DNA from: Mycolicibacterium sp. J2
GTDB lineage: Bacteria; Actinomycetota; Actinomycetes; Mycobacteriales; Mycobacteriaceae
NCBI RefSeq assembly: GCF_026240945.1
Contig: NZ_JAPFPY010000001.1
Coordinates: forward strand, 434,001-498,000
Direction: 5' to 3'
Length of the DNA stretch: 64,000 nucleotides
The position numbers and the translations under genes were made by a program. Below are positions 52,459-59,478 of the stretch, piece after piece. The notes under the pieces were generated by a model. The model worked only from the letters and a program-made list of their open reading frames with translations. It was not told where the DNA came from and ran no database searches. Position 1 is the first letter of the stretch, and the number at the start of each line of letters is the position of its first letter.

Positions 52459-52479
52459 CTTCATGAAGTACGTATGAAG
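52459..52479. promoter_or_regulatory. CTTCAT/ATGAAG repeats before the receiver-PP2C gene
   Basis: CTTCATGAAG (52459-52468) is a perfect 10-bp palindrome, and a third half-site ATGAAG follows at 52474-52479. Located 14-34 bases upstream of the start on the minus strand, overlapping the probable leader. A regulator site is possible. Confidence 0.35.
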
Positions 52480-52599
52480 GTCACCCTGGTCGCGCTGACC
52501 GTCTGCTTCAGTGACAACACCGACCATACCCAGTCGACATGCCCAAGTCATAACTCGCCGCGATCTTGATTTCCGCGAGTCGGAATGTGGCGGTTGCAT

Positions 52600-52625
52600 G
52601 TTTAACCCCCACTCCTGCCGGGCAC
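52600..52625 (+). promoter_or_regulatory. SigF-type promoter for the phasin/DUF3618/DUF4235 operon
   Basis: GTTT (52600-52603), 16-base spacer, GGGCAC (52620-52625), 35 bases before the first gene's ATG. Two -10 deviations. Confidence 0.6.
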
Positions 52626-52660
52626 AGCCCGGAAAGGATGCGAGCGATGGGAGGGCTGTG

Positions 52661-53080
52661 ATGGCCGAGGCGAGCGTTGCACACCGACCGGCGGACGATG
52701 CATCAATCACCGAACTGATGTCTCGGCTTTCCGCCCAGACGTCACGGTTGGTGCGGGACGAAATACTGTTGGCGCAGAAGGAATTTCAGCTTTCGACGAA
52801 ACGTGTCGGCATCGGTGCCGGGTTGTTCGGCACGGCAGGCATGCTGGCGGGCGCAGGTTTTCTCACCGTGGTCGCCGCCGCGGTCACGGGGCTGGCACTG
52901 GTGCTTCCGGTCTGGGCGTCCTGTTTGATCGTCGCGGCGCTGTTGTTCATTGCCGCAGCGGTTGCCGGCGTCGTCGGCAAGAAAGAGGTACAGCAGGTGC
53001 CACCGGCGGTCCGCGAGGCTGTCACCAGCGTCAAGACCGATATCGACGAGGTGAAGGAAGCGCACCATGACCGGGCCTGA
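52661..53080 (+). CDS. Phasin-like / 'phage holin family' (PF07332) membrane protein
   Basis: 139 aa from ATG 52661 (GGGAGG upstream). N-terminal amphipathic helix (ITELMSRLSAQTSRLVRDEILLAQKEFQ), two membrane helices (~57-80 and ~84-107: GLFGTAGMLAGAGFLTVVAAAVTGLAL; SCLIVAALLFIAAAVAGVVG), then a charged tail. The family name 'holin' is misleading: there are no phage genes here. It overlaps the DUF3618 gene by 14 bases; the trio probably forms an envelope stress complex. Confidence 0.88.
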   Translation: MAEASVAHRPADDASITELMSRLSAQTSRLVRDEILLAQKEFQLSTKRVGIGAGLFGTAGMLAGAGFLTVVAAAVTGLALVLPVWASCLIVAALLFIAAAVAGVVGKKEVQQVPPAVREAVTSVKTDIDEVKEAHHDRA

Positions 53081-53342
53081 GCAACCGCACGCGGAGTTGC
53101 GCGCCGATGCCGGCGTCGACGAGATCGAGCGGGATATCGCGCGGACGCGGCACGAACTCGACGAAACCGTGAACGCACTCTCGGACAAGTTTGACGTGTT
53201 GGGGCGCGTTCAGCACCGCGTTCAGGACATGGCACACGAGACCAAGGACCTCGCGTCGGCCAGCAAGATTCCACTGGCGCTGGCGGGACTGGGAGCCGTC
53301 ATCGGTCTGGTGATCTGGCGGCGCAGGAAGCAAGGGAGATGA
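53067..53342 (+). CDS. DUF3618 protein
   Basis: 91 aa. DUF3618 signature EIERDIARTRHELDETVNALSDKFD (~19-43), a coiled-coil-like middle and one C-terminal membrane helix (IPLALAGLGAVIGLVIW) followed by RRRKQGR. Typically found with PF07332 and DUF4235, as here. Overlaps both neighbours, the downstream one by ATGA, so the three are co-translated. Confidence 0.92.
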   Translation: MTGPEQPHAELRADAGVDEIERDIARTRHELDETVNALSDKFDVLGRVQHRVQDMAHETKDLASASKIPLALAGLGAVIGLVIWRRRKQGR

Positions 53343-53650
53343 CGATGGCCGCGACCAAGCCCAGTGTGGCCGCCCGGGTGCTGTACCGGCCGGTCGGCCT
53401 GGCCAGTTCGGTGGCCGGTGGCCTGGTCGCCGGGGCGATCTTCAAACAGCTCTGGAAACTCGCCGCGCGGTCGGTGGGCCACGACAAGCGAACCGACCCG
53501 CCCGGTGCGTTGCAGACGGAATACTCCTTCCGGGAAATACTGCTGGCCGCGGCACTGCAGGGGGTGATCTTCTCCGTCGTCAAGACGGTGATCGATCGCC
53601 AGGGAGCCCGGATGTTCGAGCGAGCAACCGGAGAGTGGCCCGGGAGCTGA
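53339..53650 (+). CDS. DUF4235 membrane protein
   Basis: 103 aa. Two membrane segments (PVGLASSVAGGLVAGAIFKQLWKL and EILLAAALQGVIFSVVKTVIDR) separated by HDKRTDPPGALQTEYSF. Third gene of the operon, ATGA overlap with DUF3618. Terminator hairpins follow directly. Confidence 0.92.
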   Translation: MTMAATKPSVAARVLYRPVGLASSVAGGLVAGAIFKQLWKLAARSVGHDKRTDPPGALQTEYSFREILLAAALQGVIFSVVKTVIDRQGARMFERATGEWPGS

Positions 53651-53695
53651 TCACCCGGGTGATCCCCGTCATCGCGTTGCACCGGCGATAACGGG
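53649..53695. terminator. Tandem hairpins ending the DUF4235 operon
   Basis: GATCACCC/GGGTGATC (53649-53664) is a perfect 16-bp palindrome starting in the stop codon. The second stem pairs CCCGTCATCGC (53665-53675) with GCGATAACGGG (53685-53695), one mismatch, followed by TTTAT. The second arm abuts the -35 of the next promoter. Confidence 0.7.
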
Positions 53696-53720
53696 TTTAT
53701 CACGGGCACGGGCCGGGCAT
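53694..53720 (+). promoter_or_regulatory. SigF-type promoter for the DUF4193-like protein
   Basis: GGTTT (53694-53698), 16-base spacer, GGGCAT (53715-53720), 64 bases before the GTG at 53785. One -10 deviation. Overlaps the terminator stem of the upstream operon. Confidence 0.65.
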
Positions 53721-53784
53721 CATCTCCTCACCGTTTCGAGGTCGTTGATGCCAGCGATTCCGTACCGAGAAGGAGCCTCCGCTC

Positions 53785-53937
53785 GTGACTGTCACTCATG
53801 ATCTTGTGCGCCGCGGCAACACCGTGGGGTCGCTGCCCTATCAGTTCGACGAATTCATCTGCAGTCGTTGCCTTCTGGTTCATCATCGGCACAACATGGC
53901 CGACGAGGATTCCCGGGTCTGCTTCGACTGCTCGTAG
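53785..53937 (+). CDS. 50-aa DUF4193-like zinc-binding protein
   Basis: GTG 53785 with AGAAGGAG about 10 bases upstream; ends at TAG 53935-53937. The product contains FDEFICSRCLLVHHRHN and VCFDCS: two CxxC pairs plus His, matching the C-terminal half of mycobacterial DUF4193 proteins (DEFTC..C.LV.HR....C..C). It lacks the acidic N-terminal half, so it is a truncated relative. Preceded by a SigF-type promoter. Confidence 0.75.
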   Translation: MTVTHDLVRRGNTVGSLPYQFDEFICSRCLLVHHRHNMADEDSRVCFDCS

Positions 53938-54012
53938 GTGCGGCCCGACCGGCGGCGGGTGTCACAGATTCGTCAGGACTGAGCCCGCCGTCGTCCCATA
54001 ACGTGGTTGGGT

Positions 54013-55359
54013 GTGAGGGTCCGTAGCCGAGAAGCCGCCGCCGCGGGTGCCGCCCTGATTCTGGTCATCGCCGCCTTCGTGGTGCCCCACCTGCACCTCG
54101 GTAGTGTCACCCCGCTGATCCACAGTTCCGCCGACCAGATCAGGGCCTTCGCCCAGACCGCGCCCATCTTCGGGTGGTGGGACGCGCATGTCGGGTGGGG
54201 AACGGGTCCCGCCGTGCTCATCGGCGCCGCGACCGTGTGGTGGGGACCGTCGGTACTGGACCGGATCCCGTGGCGTGCCGTGCCCTGGTTCGCCTGGGCG
54301 GCAGCATGCGGGTGGGCGTTCGCGCTGGCGATGGTGGACGGCTGGCAGCGCGGCTTCGCCGGGCGTCTGACCGCTCGCCACGAGTATCTGCGCCAGGTAC
54401 CGACGATCACCGATATCCCCCAGGCGGTGCGCACGTTCTCGGCGCGGATCCTCGACTACCAGCCGGACTCGTGGATCACCCACGTTTCCGGCCACCCGCC
54501 CGGTGCGCTGCTGACCTTCGTCTGGCTGGATCGCCTGGGCTTGGGAGGGGGCGCGTGGGCGGGGTTGTGGTGCCTGCTCATCGGCTCCAGCGCTGCGGCG
54601 GCGATCGTCGTGACGGTCCAGACCCTCTCCGGAGAGGCCATGGCCCGAGCCGCGGCGCCGTTCGTGGCGGTTGCGCCGACGGCGATCTGGATCGCGGTCT
54701 CGGCCGACGGATACTACGCGGGAGTCGCAGCGTGGGGCATCGCGCTCTTGGCTCTCGCCTCCCGCAGCCGTCACCCGGTACCACTGGGTCTGGCGGCGGG
54801 CCTGCTGCTGGGTTGGGGCATCTTCCTCAACTACGGGCTCGTGTTGATGGGATTGCCCGCGCTGGCGGTCCTGCTCACCGCCGACCGACGCACCGCGGCC
54901 CGCCTGCTGGCCGCCGCTGCCGCCGCGGCATTGCTGGTCGTCGGCGCCTTCGCGGCTGCCGGATTCTGGTGGTTCGACGGTTACACCTTGGTGCAGCAAC
55001 GATATTGGCAGGGCATCGCGTCGGACCGCCCCTTCGGGTACTGGGTGTGGGCAAACCTGGCCTCGGTGGTCTGCGCGATCGGACTTGGTTCGGTGGCCGG
55101 TCTGAGCCGGGCGTTTCGCCGGGCCGCACTACGCGCACGCGGCGGGCTTGAGCTGGTGGTGCTCGCGGCACTGCTGGCCATTGTCTGCGCCGACCTGAGC
55201 ATGTTGAGCAAGGCCGAGACGGAGCGGATCTGGCTGCCGTTCACGGTCTGGCTCACCGCGGCTGGGGCGTTGCTGCCCGCAACGTCACGACGCTGGTGGT
55301 TGGCCGTCAACGTCATCGGCGCGCTCGCGCTCAACCATCTCATCCTGACGAATTGGTAG
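54013..55359 (+). CDS. Polytopic GT-C-like membrane protein (putative glycosyltransferase)
   Basis: 448 aa from GTG 54013. About 11 membrane helices, with an extracytoplasmic first loop (HEYLRQVPTITDIPQAVRTFSARILDYQPDSWITHVSGHPPGALLTF). The HPPG and the Asp/Glu/Arg-rich first loop resemble GT-C enzymes that use polyprenyl-phosphate sugars, such as mycobacterial mannosyl- and arabinosyltransferases, though no defining motif proves it. Converges on, and overlaps by 75 bases, the last gene of the minus-strand glycoconjugate operon. Confidence 0.75.
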   Translation: MRVRSREAAAAGAALILVIAAFVVPHLHLGSVTPLIHSSADQIRAFAQTAPIFGWWDAHVGWGTGPAVLIGAATVWWGPSVLDRIPWRAVPWFAWAAACGWAFALAMVDGWQRGFAGRLTARHEYLRQVPTITDIPQAVRTFSARILDYQPDSWITHVSGHPPGALLTFVWLDRLGLGGGAWAGLWCLLIGSSAAAAIVVTVQTLSGEAMARAAAPFVAVAPTAIWIAVSADGYYAGVAAWGIALLALASRSRHPVPLGLAAGLLLGWGIFLNYGLVLMGLPALAVLLTADRRTAARLLAAAAAAALLVVGAFAAAGFWWFDGYTLVQQRYWQGIASDRPFGYWVWANLASVVCAIGLGSVAGLSRAFRRAALRARGGLELVVLAALLAIVCADLSMLSKAETERIWLPFTVWLTAAGALLPATSRRWWLAVNVIGALALNHLILTNW

Positions 55360-55764
55360 CCGCCGCACTGCGAATCGATACCCGAGCGCAGCGCCCAACA
55401 CCACGATCCATACCAACGCGACGCTGATCCACAGCCCTCGTGGGTAATCCCGGTTCAACACGGTGTGGTTGTCCGGCCGCAAACCCGGTGTGGCGTACAC
55501 CGGAATGGCGAGCACAACAAGCACGACGGTGCACAACCCGGCGGCCGACACCGGAGCCCACCAGTGCCGCGGCAGGATCCGCAGGCTTACCCAGCCGGCG
55601 GCCGCACACAGCGGCGCAAAGACGAGATCATGGATCAGCACCGCCGCCAGCGCCCACTCCAGCATGCGCAGCAGCACCACGGGCGGCTGGTCTGCCAACA
55701 GCCATGCGCCGTAACCCACCAACGCGGCACCCGCCAGCAACAGCACCGTCCGCACCGCGGTCAC
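55285..55764 (-). CDS. Small membrane protein of the molybdoenzyme operon
   Basis: 159 aa from GTG 55764, whose GTGA overlaps the stop of the molybdoenzyme gene. Four hydrophobic segments: TVLLLAGAALVGYGAWLLAD, MLEWALAAVLIHDLVFAPLCAAAGWVSL, PVSAAGLCTVVLVVLAIPVYA and LWISVALVWIVVLGAALGY, plus a hydrophilic tail. The tail is coded on DNA that also encodes the end of the opposing GT-C-like protein (75-base antisense overlap). Unknown function; co-translation suggests a partner of the molybdoenzyme. Confidence 0.8.
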   Translation of the reverse strand: MTAVRTVLLLAGAALVGYGAWLLADQPPVVLLRMLEWALAAVLIHDLVFAPLCAAAGWVSLRILPRHWWAPVSAAGLCTVVLVVLAIPVYATPGLRPDNHTVLNRDYPRGLWISVALVWIVVLGAALGYRFAVRRLPIRQDEMVERERADDVDGQPPAS

Positions 55765-56732
55765 GGGATCACCTCGATCCGGCTGAGCCATTTGGTCTGC
55801 AGTACCCCCGGACGCGATGGTGCGATGAGCCGACACGGATAGCCGTGGTCGGCATGCAGCGGTTCGCCGTTGACCCGTAACGCAATCAAGGTCATGCGAT
55901 CGCGGGCGTGCGCCGCGGGAAGTACCGTTCTCGAGTAGGGGCCGGGCGGTTCCAGCGATACCATCCGCAGGTCTCGGTCCGGTGCTGCGCCTGCCGCCGC
56001 CAGCAGGTCCGCCAGCACGACACCGGTCCAATCGGCATCCGCGCTCCACCCCTCGACGCATGCGATCGGCAGCCGGTGGGTCACCTGCGGCAGTGCGCTC
56101 AGTTCGGCGATCGTGAACGAGCGGCTCGTGGCGCCGCCGACCACCGTGAGCCGGTAATCGGGTGCATAGGCCCGCCGCAGGACGCCTGCCGCGATCGCGG
56201 TGCGATTGACCGGAAGTCCTTGCGGCCCCGCCCCGGACCGCGGCGCCAGCACCGACACCTGCCGCACCAGGGGAATCGTCTGTCCGGCGGTGGCCAACGT
56301 TGCGACGCCGACGGCCAGCCAGGTGCCCCGCAACACGGCACGCCGGGTCGGCCCGATGCTGCCGCCGGCGGCCACATCGTCGAGCGGTTCACCAAGGGCA
56401 CGCCGGACGACCGGCAATTTGACCGCGACGTGCACCAGGATCGACAGCCGCTCGAACTGGCGGGTGAGTCCCCCGAACACGGGCCGCTCGAACAGCTTCG
56501 GCCACACCGCCCACAGTTTGACGATGACCAGTGGAATGGCCGCGATACCGGTGATGACATGGGCACCCTGGGTGAACCGGTACAGCCAGGCGGGCCTTGT
56601 CGGCCAGGCGAACCAGGGCACCGGGTGTTGGATGAGATGGCTGATCAGTCCGGTGGCGAAGCACACCGTGATCGCGACACCCAATGCGATGCCGACGCGT
56701 GCCGTCACCGCGGTTCTCCACCCGGGTGTCAC
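55761..56732 (-). CDS. Membrane-anchored molybdopterin oxidoreductase (sulfite-oxidase fold)
   Basis: 323 aa. The N-terminal ~150 residues carry two membrane helices with His pairs (CFATGLISHLIQHPVPWF; FTQGAHVITGIAAIPLVIVKLW), suggestive of a haem-b or quinone site, then TRRAVLRGTWLAVGVATLATAG as a third segment. The C-terminal ~170 residues are the Moco domain, with the Mo-ligand Cys in PIACVEGWSADADWTGV. Reminiscent of YedY/MsrP plus a membrane subunit fused in one chain. It may reduce oxidised sulfur or methyl groups outside the membrane. Overlaps the methyltransferase by four bases. Confidence 0.88.
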   Translation of the reverse strand: MTPGWRTAVTARVGIALGVAITVCFATGLISHLIQHPVPWFAWPTRPAWLYRFTQGAHVITGIAAIPLVIVKLWAVWPKLFERPVFGGLTRQFERLSILVHVAVKLPVVRRALGEPLDDVAAGGSIGPTRRAVLRGTWLAVGVATLATAGQTIPLVRQVSVLAPRSGAGPQGLPVNRTAIAAGVLRRAYAPDYRLTVVGGATSRSFTIAELSALPQVTHRLPIACVEGWSADADWTGVVLADLLAAAGAAPDRDLRMVSLEPPGPYSRTVLPAAHARDRMTLIALRVNGEPLHADHGYPCRLIAPSRPGVLQTKWLSRIEVIP

Positions 56733-57358
56733 CGCGGGGCCAAACTGGCCAGCATCCGCTCGCCGATCGGATGGATCCCCGTGATCACCAAACCGGCATC
56801 ACCGGCGACGCGAGCAGCATTGTCGAATCCCACTGTGGCCCAACGAAACCACGGTCCGATAGCCTGGGAAGACTCCAGTCGCACCCATTGGCACCTGATG
56901 CCGCCTGGCGTCGAATCGAACTCGGCCAGACAGCACCCGTCGCGGCAGAGCAGATCTTTGGCGCGCCGCAGAATGCGAACCGGGTCGCCACCGAGCCCGA
57001 TGTTGCCGTCGGCAAGCACCACCGTCTGCCAGCGCCCCGCGCCGGGAAGGGGACCGAAGACATCACGCAGTAGCGCGGGCGCACCGCTGCGGCGGGCCAA
57101 CTCCACAGCCGTCGCCGACACATCCACACCGAGCGCCGGGATCCCTCGGCGGATCAGATCGGCGACCAATCGGCCCGGCCCACAGCCCAGGTCAATCGTG
57201 GGGCCGTCGCAGCGGTCCAGCACAGCCCGGTCGAAACGCACGTCGGCGTGCCGGCCACCCAGCCAGTTGTGCACCGGCAGACGGTGGACCGTGCCGTCGG
57301 TGTGCCGAATCCAGCATCGCTCGCCCGTGAGGGCACGCTCGTAGAGATTTCCGAACAT
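56729..57358 (-). CDS. Class I SAM-dependent methyltransferase
   Basis: 209 aa from ATG 57358 (GTG 57361 also possible; GGAGG is 4 bases upstream of the ATG). SAM motif I TIDLGCGPGRLVADLIRRGIPALGVDVSATAVELARR (~55-92), post-I acidic D, then VVLADGNIGLGG. Fourth position in the operon, overlapping the transferase gene by one base (TGATG) or four. Substrate unknown; modification of a sugar or lipid product is inferred from the neighbours. Confidence 0.88.
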   Translation of the reverse strand: MFGNLYERALTGERCWIRHTDGTVHRLPVHNWLGGRHADVRFDRAVLDRCDGPTIDLGCGPGRLVADLIRRGIPALGVDVSATAVELARRSGAPALLRDVFGPLPGAGRWQTVVLADGNIGLGGDPVRILRRAKDLLCRDGCCLAEFDSTPGGIRCQWVRLESSQAIGPWFRWATVGFDNAARVAGDAGLVITGIHPIGERMLASLAPR

Positions 57359-58026
57359 CACACCTCCAAAGCGCTTGTCACACAGCTGAACCGGCTTGCC
57401 GGGTCACACTGACGACGCACCGTTTCCACGTCGCCGACGGTATCCACGTCGGCCAGCGTCGCCAGCAGCTGCACCTCCAGCCCGCGGCCCTGCAGGGCGC
57501 GGATGGTCTGCCTGCCGGTGTCCGACCGCGACATCGGCACGGTGGCCAGCCAGTCCGGCTCGGACGCGTCGACCAGCCCGAGCGCCCACCAGCCGCCGTC
57601 CTCGGCAGGGCCCAGCACCGCCTCGGCGCCGAGCAACGCCGCCGCGCCTTCGGCCAGCAGTGCGGCGCTGACTTGCGGGGTGTCCATGCCGATCTGCAGC
57701 ACCGGATATCCGGCGCGGGAAGCGTCCCGGTGCGCGTTGGCCAGGCGTTCGGCGAAATCGGCTCCGCGCTGGTCGAGCACCGTGAAGGTCCGCAGCCGAT
57801 CCCGGATGGCGGCGGCGCCGCTGGCCATGTCCAGATCGCCGGTGAGCACGACGGTGCGGGCCGCCGCCGGGGTGGCGGCCACCGCGTCGAGGGTGTCCAG
57901 CAAGGCCGCCGCAGCCACATCGGCAGCCGATTGGGCACCGATGGACGCGGCCAGCCTGGTCTTGGCCAAACCGGGTACCGGCGCCTTGGCCACCACCACG
58001 ATGTTCACCGGGCACGGTGCGCTCAT
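57358..58026 (-). CDS. DUF2064/TIGR04282-type nucleotidyl-/glycosyl-transferase
   Basis: 222 aa from ATG 58026. MobA/GlmU-like fold: VVVAKAPVPGLAKTRLA (~10-26), QRGADFAERLANAHRDA, MDTPQVSAALLAEGAAAL and GPAEDGGWWALGLVDA. TIGR04282 proteins are named for arsenosugar biosynthesis in cyanobacteria, but here there is no arsenic or radical-SAM gene. Probably transfers a sugar or nucleotide to a product of the cluster. Overlaps the GT2 gene by four bases. Confidence 0.87.
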   Translation of the reverse strand: MSAPCPVNIVVVAKAPVPGLAKTRLAASIGAQSAADVAAAALLDTLDAVAATPAAARTVVLTGDLDMASGAAAIRDRLRTFTVLDQRGADFAERLANAHRDASRAGYPVLQIGMDTPQVSAALLAEGAAALLGAEAVLGPAEDGGWWALGLVDASEPDWLATVPMSRSDTGRQTIRALQGRGLEVQLLATLADVDTVGDVETVRRQCDPASRFSCVTSALEV

Positions 58027-58679
58027 GTGATGGCCCGCCAGAAATCCACGGCCGCGATGACGCTGCCGCGCAACGATCCGCTCACCTTCGACCGACCACC
58101 GGTGCGCGATCGATAAGTGACATCGAGTTCCACCACCCGCCAACCGGTGCGTGCCGCGAGCACCAGCAGCTCCAGCGGATACCCCGATCGCCGGTCGGCA
58201 ATCCCCAGCGCCAGCAAGGCGTCCCGGCGGGCCACCCGGATAGGCGCGATGTCGTGCACCGGCAGGCCGTGACGGCGGCGCAGCCGCCAACACACCGCCG
58301 CTGTGCCCAGCCTGGCGTGCCACGGCCAGTGGGTACCCGGCGTCGGACGTCGCCGCCCCACCACCAGGTCGGCGCCGCGGTCGAGTTCGGCCACCAGTGC
58401 CGGCAGGGCCGCGGGATCCAGCGAACCGTCGGCATCCAGCACGGCGACGATCGGGGTCTCGGCCGCCAGCACCCCGGCGTGCACCGCGGCCCCGTAACCC
58501 GCCCGATGCTCGAACACCACTTCGGCCCCGTGCGCACGGGCAACCTCGGCGGTGCGGTCGGTGCTGTTGTTGTCGACGACGAGCGGCCGGTACTCGGGCG
58601 GGACGGTCGCCAGCACGCCGGGAAGTGATTGCGCCTCGTTCAGACAAGGCAGCACCACCGTCACCCTGGCTTGCCGCAT
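58023..58679 (-). CDS. GT2 glycosyltransferase (polyprenyl-phosphate sugar synthase-like)
   Basis: 218 aa from ATG 58679, first gene of the operon. GT-A fold: VTVVLPCLNEAQSLPGVLA (~5-24), NNSTDRT, HRAGYGAAVHAGV and the DxD in AVLDADGSLDP. C-terminal RSKVSGSLRGSVIAAVDFW resembles DPM1-type dolichyl/polyprenyl-phosphate mannose synthases without a membrane domain. It would make the donor for a GT-C enzyme such as the protein at 54013-55359. Confidence 0.9.
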   Translation of the reverse strand: MRQARVTVVLPCLNEAQSLPGVLATVPPEYRPLVVDNNSTDRTAEVARAHGAEVVFEHRAGYGAAVHAGVLAAETPIVAVLDADGSLDPAALPALVAELDRGADLVVGRRRPTPGTHWPWHARLGTAAVCWRLRRRHGLPVHDIAPIRVARRDALLALGIADRRSGYPLELLVLAARTGWRVVELDVTYRSRTGGRSKVSGSLRGSVIAAVDFWRAIT

Positions 58680-58691
58680 GCCATCGAACGT

Positions 58692-58710
58692 ATGCCCGCC
58701 GCGCGGGCAT
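58692..58710. promoter_or_regulatory. Palindrome between the two divergent glycoconjugate operons
   Basis: ATGCCCGC (58692-58699), CGC, GCGGGCAT (58703-58710): exact 8-bp arms. Located 13 bases upstream of the GT2 ATG on the minus strand. A candidate operator for joint control of both operons. Confidence 0.5.
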
Positions 58711-58725
58711 GGAAAGGTCCCAATA

Positions 58726-58741
58726 GTGACGAGTCCGTGAC
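58726..58741 (+). promoter_or_regulatory. GTGAC direct repeat, 11-bp period (OmpR-type box)
   Basis: GTGAC at 58726-58730 and 58737-58741, one helical turn apart, 42 bases before the response-regulator GTG. OmpR/PhoB-type regulators bind such direct repeats, so autoregulation is plausible. Confidence 0.4.
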
Positions 58742-58782
58742 ATCGGTGCAGGTCGCGGCGCCGGCGCATTAGTGTCGAAGGG

Positions 58783-59475
58783 GTGACGAGGGTGCTGATC
58801 GCCGACGACGATCCTGTGGTGCGGGACGTGGTGCGTCGTTACCTGGAACGGGATGGCCACGTGGTGGCGGCGGCGGGTGACGGTGCCCAGGCCCTGCAGA
58901 TGCTGCAATCCATGCAGATCGACCTGGCAATCCTCGATGTGATGATGCCCGGCCCCGATGGCCTGACCTTGTGCCGCAGTCTGCGCCGCGGCGACGACTA
59001 CGGCATGCCGGTGATCATGCTGACCGCGCTCGGCGAGGAGGATGACCGCATCGCCGGCCTGGAAGCCGGGGCCGACGACTATCTCACCAAGCCGTTCAGC
59101 CCGCGTGAGCTGGCGCTGCGGGTGCGGTCGGTGTTGCGCCGCACACCACCGCCTGCCGAACTTCCTGCCGAATTGCGCTGTGCGGGGCTGCAACTGAACA
59201 CCGCCGCGCGCACCGTGGCGGCGGACGGCAGGCCGGTCAGCCTCACCGCGCGGGAGTTCGATCTCCTGACCTTCTTCATGTCACACCCGGACACCGTGTA
59301 CTCCCGCGATCAGCTGCTGAAACTGGTGTGGCAGTGGGACTTCGGGGATATGTCGACCGTCACGGTGCACATCAAACGGTTGCGTGCCAAACTCGGCACC
59401 CACCACCGCATCCAGACCGTCTGGGGCCGCGGGTACCTCTGGGAGACCGCCAAATACGTCAGTGGGGAGTGCTAG
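58783..59475 (+). CDS. OmpR-family response regulator
   Basis: 230 aa from GTG 58783. Receiver with acidic LIADDDPVVRDV, phospho-Asp in DLAILDVMMPGPDG (~51), TALGEEDD and LTKPFSPREL; winged-helix output ~130-225 (LTAREFDLLTFFMSHPDTVYSRDQLLKLVWQWDF). Followed after 3 bases by the sensor kinase. It probably controls the divergent operons, given the direct repeat in its own promoter region. Confidence 0.96.
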   Translation: MTRVLIADDDPVVRDVVRRYLERDGHVVAAAGDGAQALQMLQSMQIDLAILDVMMPGPDGLTLCRSLRRGDDYGMPVIMLTALGEEDDRIAGLEAGADDYLTKPFSPRELALRVRSVLRRTPPPAELPAELRCAGLQLNTAARTVAADGRPVSLTAREFDLLTFFMSHPDTVYSRDQLLKLVWQWDFGDMSTVTVHIKRLRAKLGTHHRIQTVWGRGYLWETAKYVSGEC

Positions 59476-59478
59476 CCC

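Noticed and set aside
52526..52554. SigF-type promoter for the receiver-PP2C operon
   Set aside because: GGGTAT is present on the minus strand, but the nearest GTTA is 19 bases away, outside the accepted spacer range.
52661..53080. Prophage suggested by a 'phage holin family' protein
   Set aside because: No integrase, capsid or lysis genes nearby; PF07332 with DUF3618 and DUF4235 is a chromosomal envelope set.
53962..54999. 345-codon minus-strand frame
   Set aside because: Antisense to the hydrophobic GT-C-like protein; very Gln/Arg/Gly-rich and without a start context.
57358..58679. Arsenosugar biosynthesis based on the TIGR04282 name
   Set aside because: No radical-SAM arsenosugar synthase, arsenite methyltransferase or arsenic resistance gene is present.
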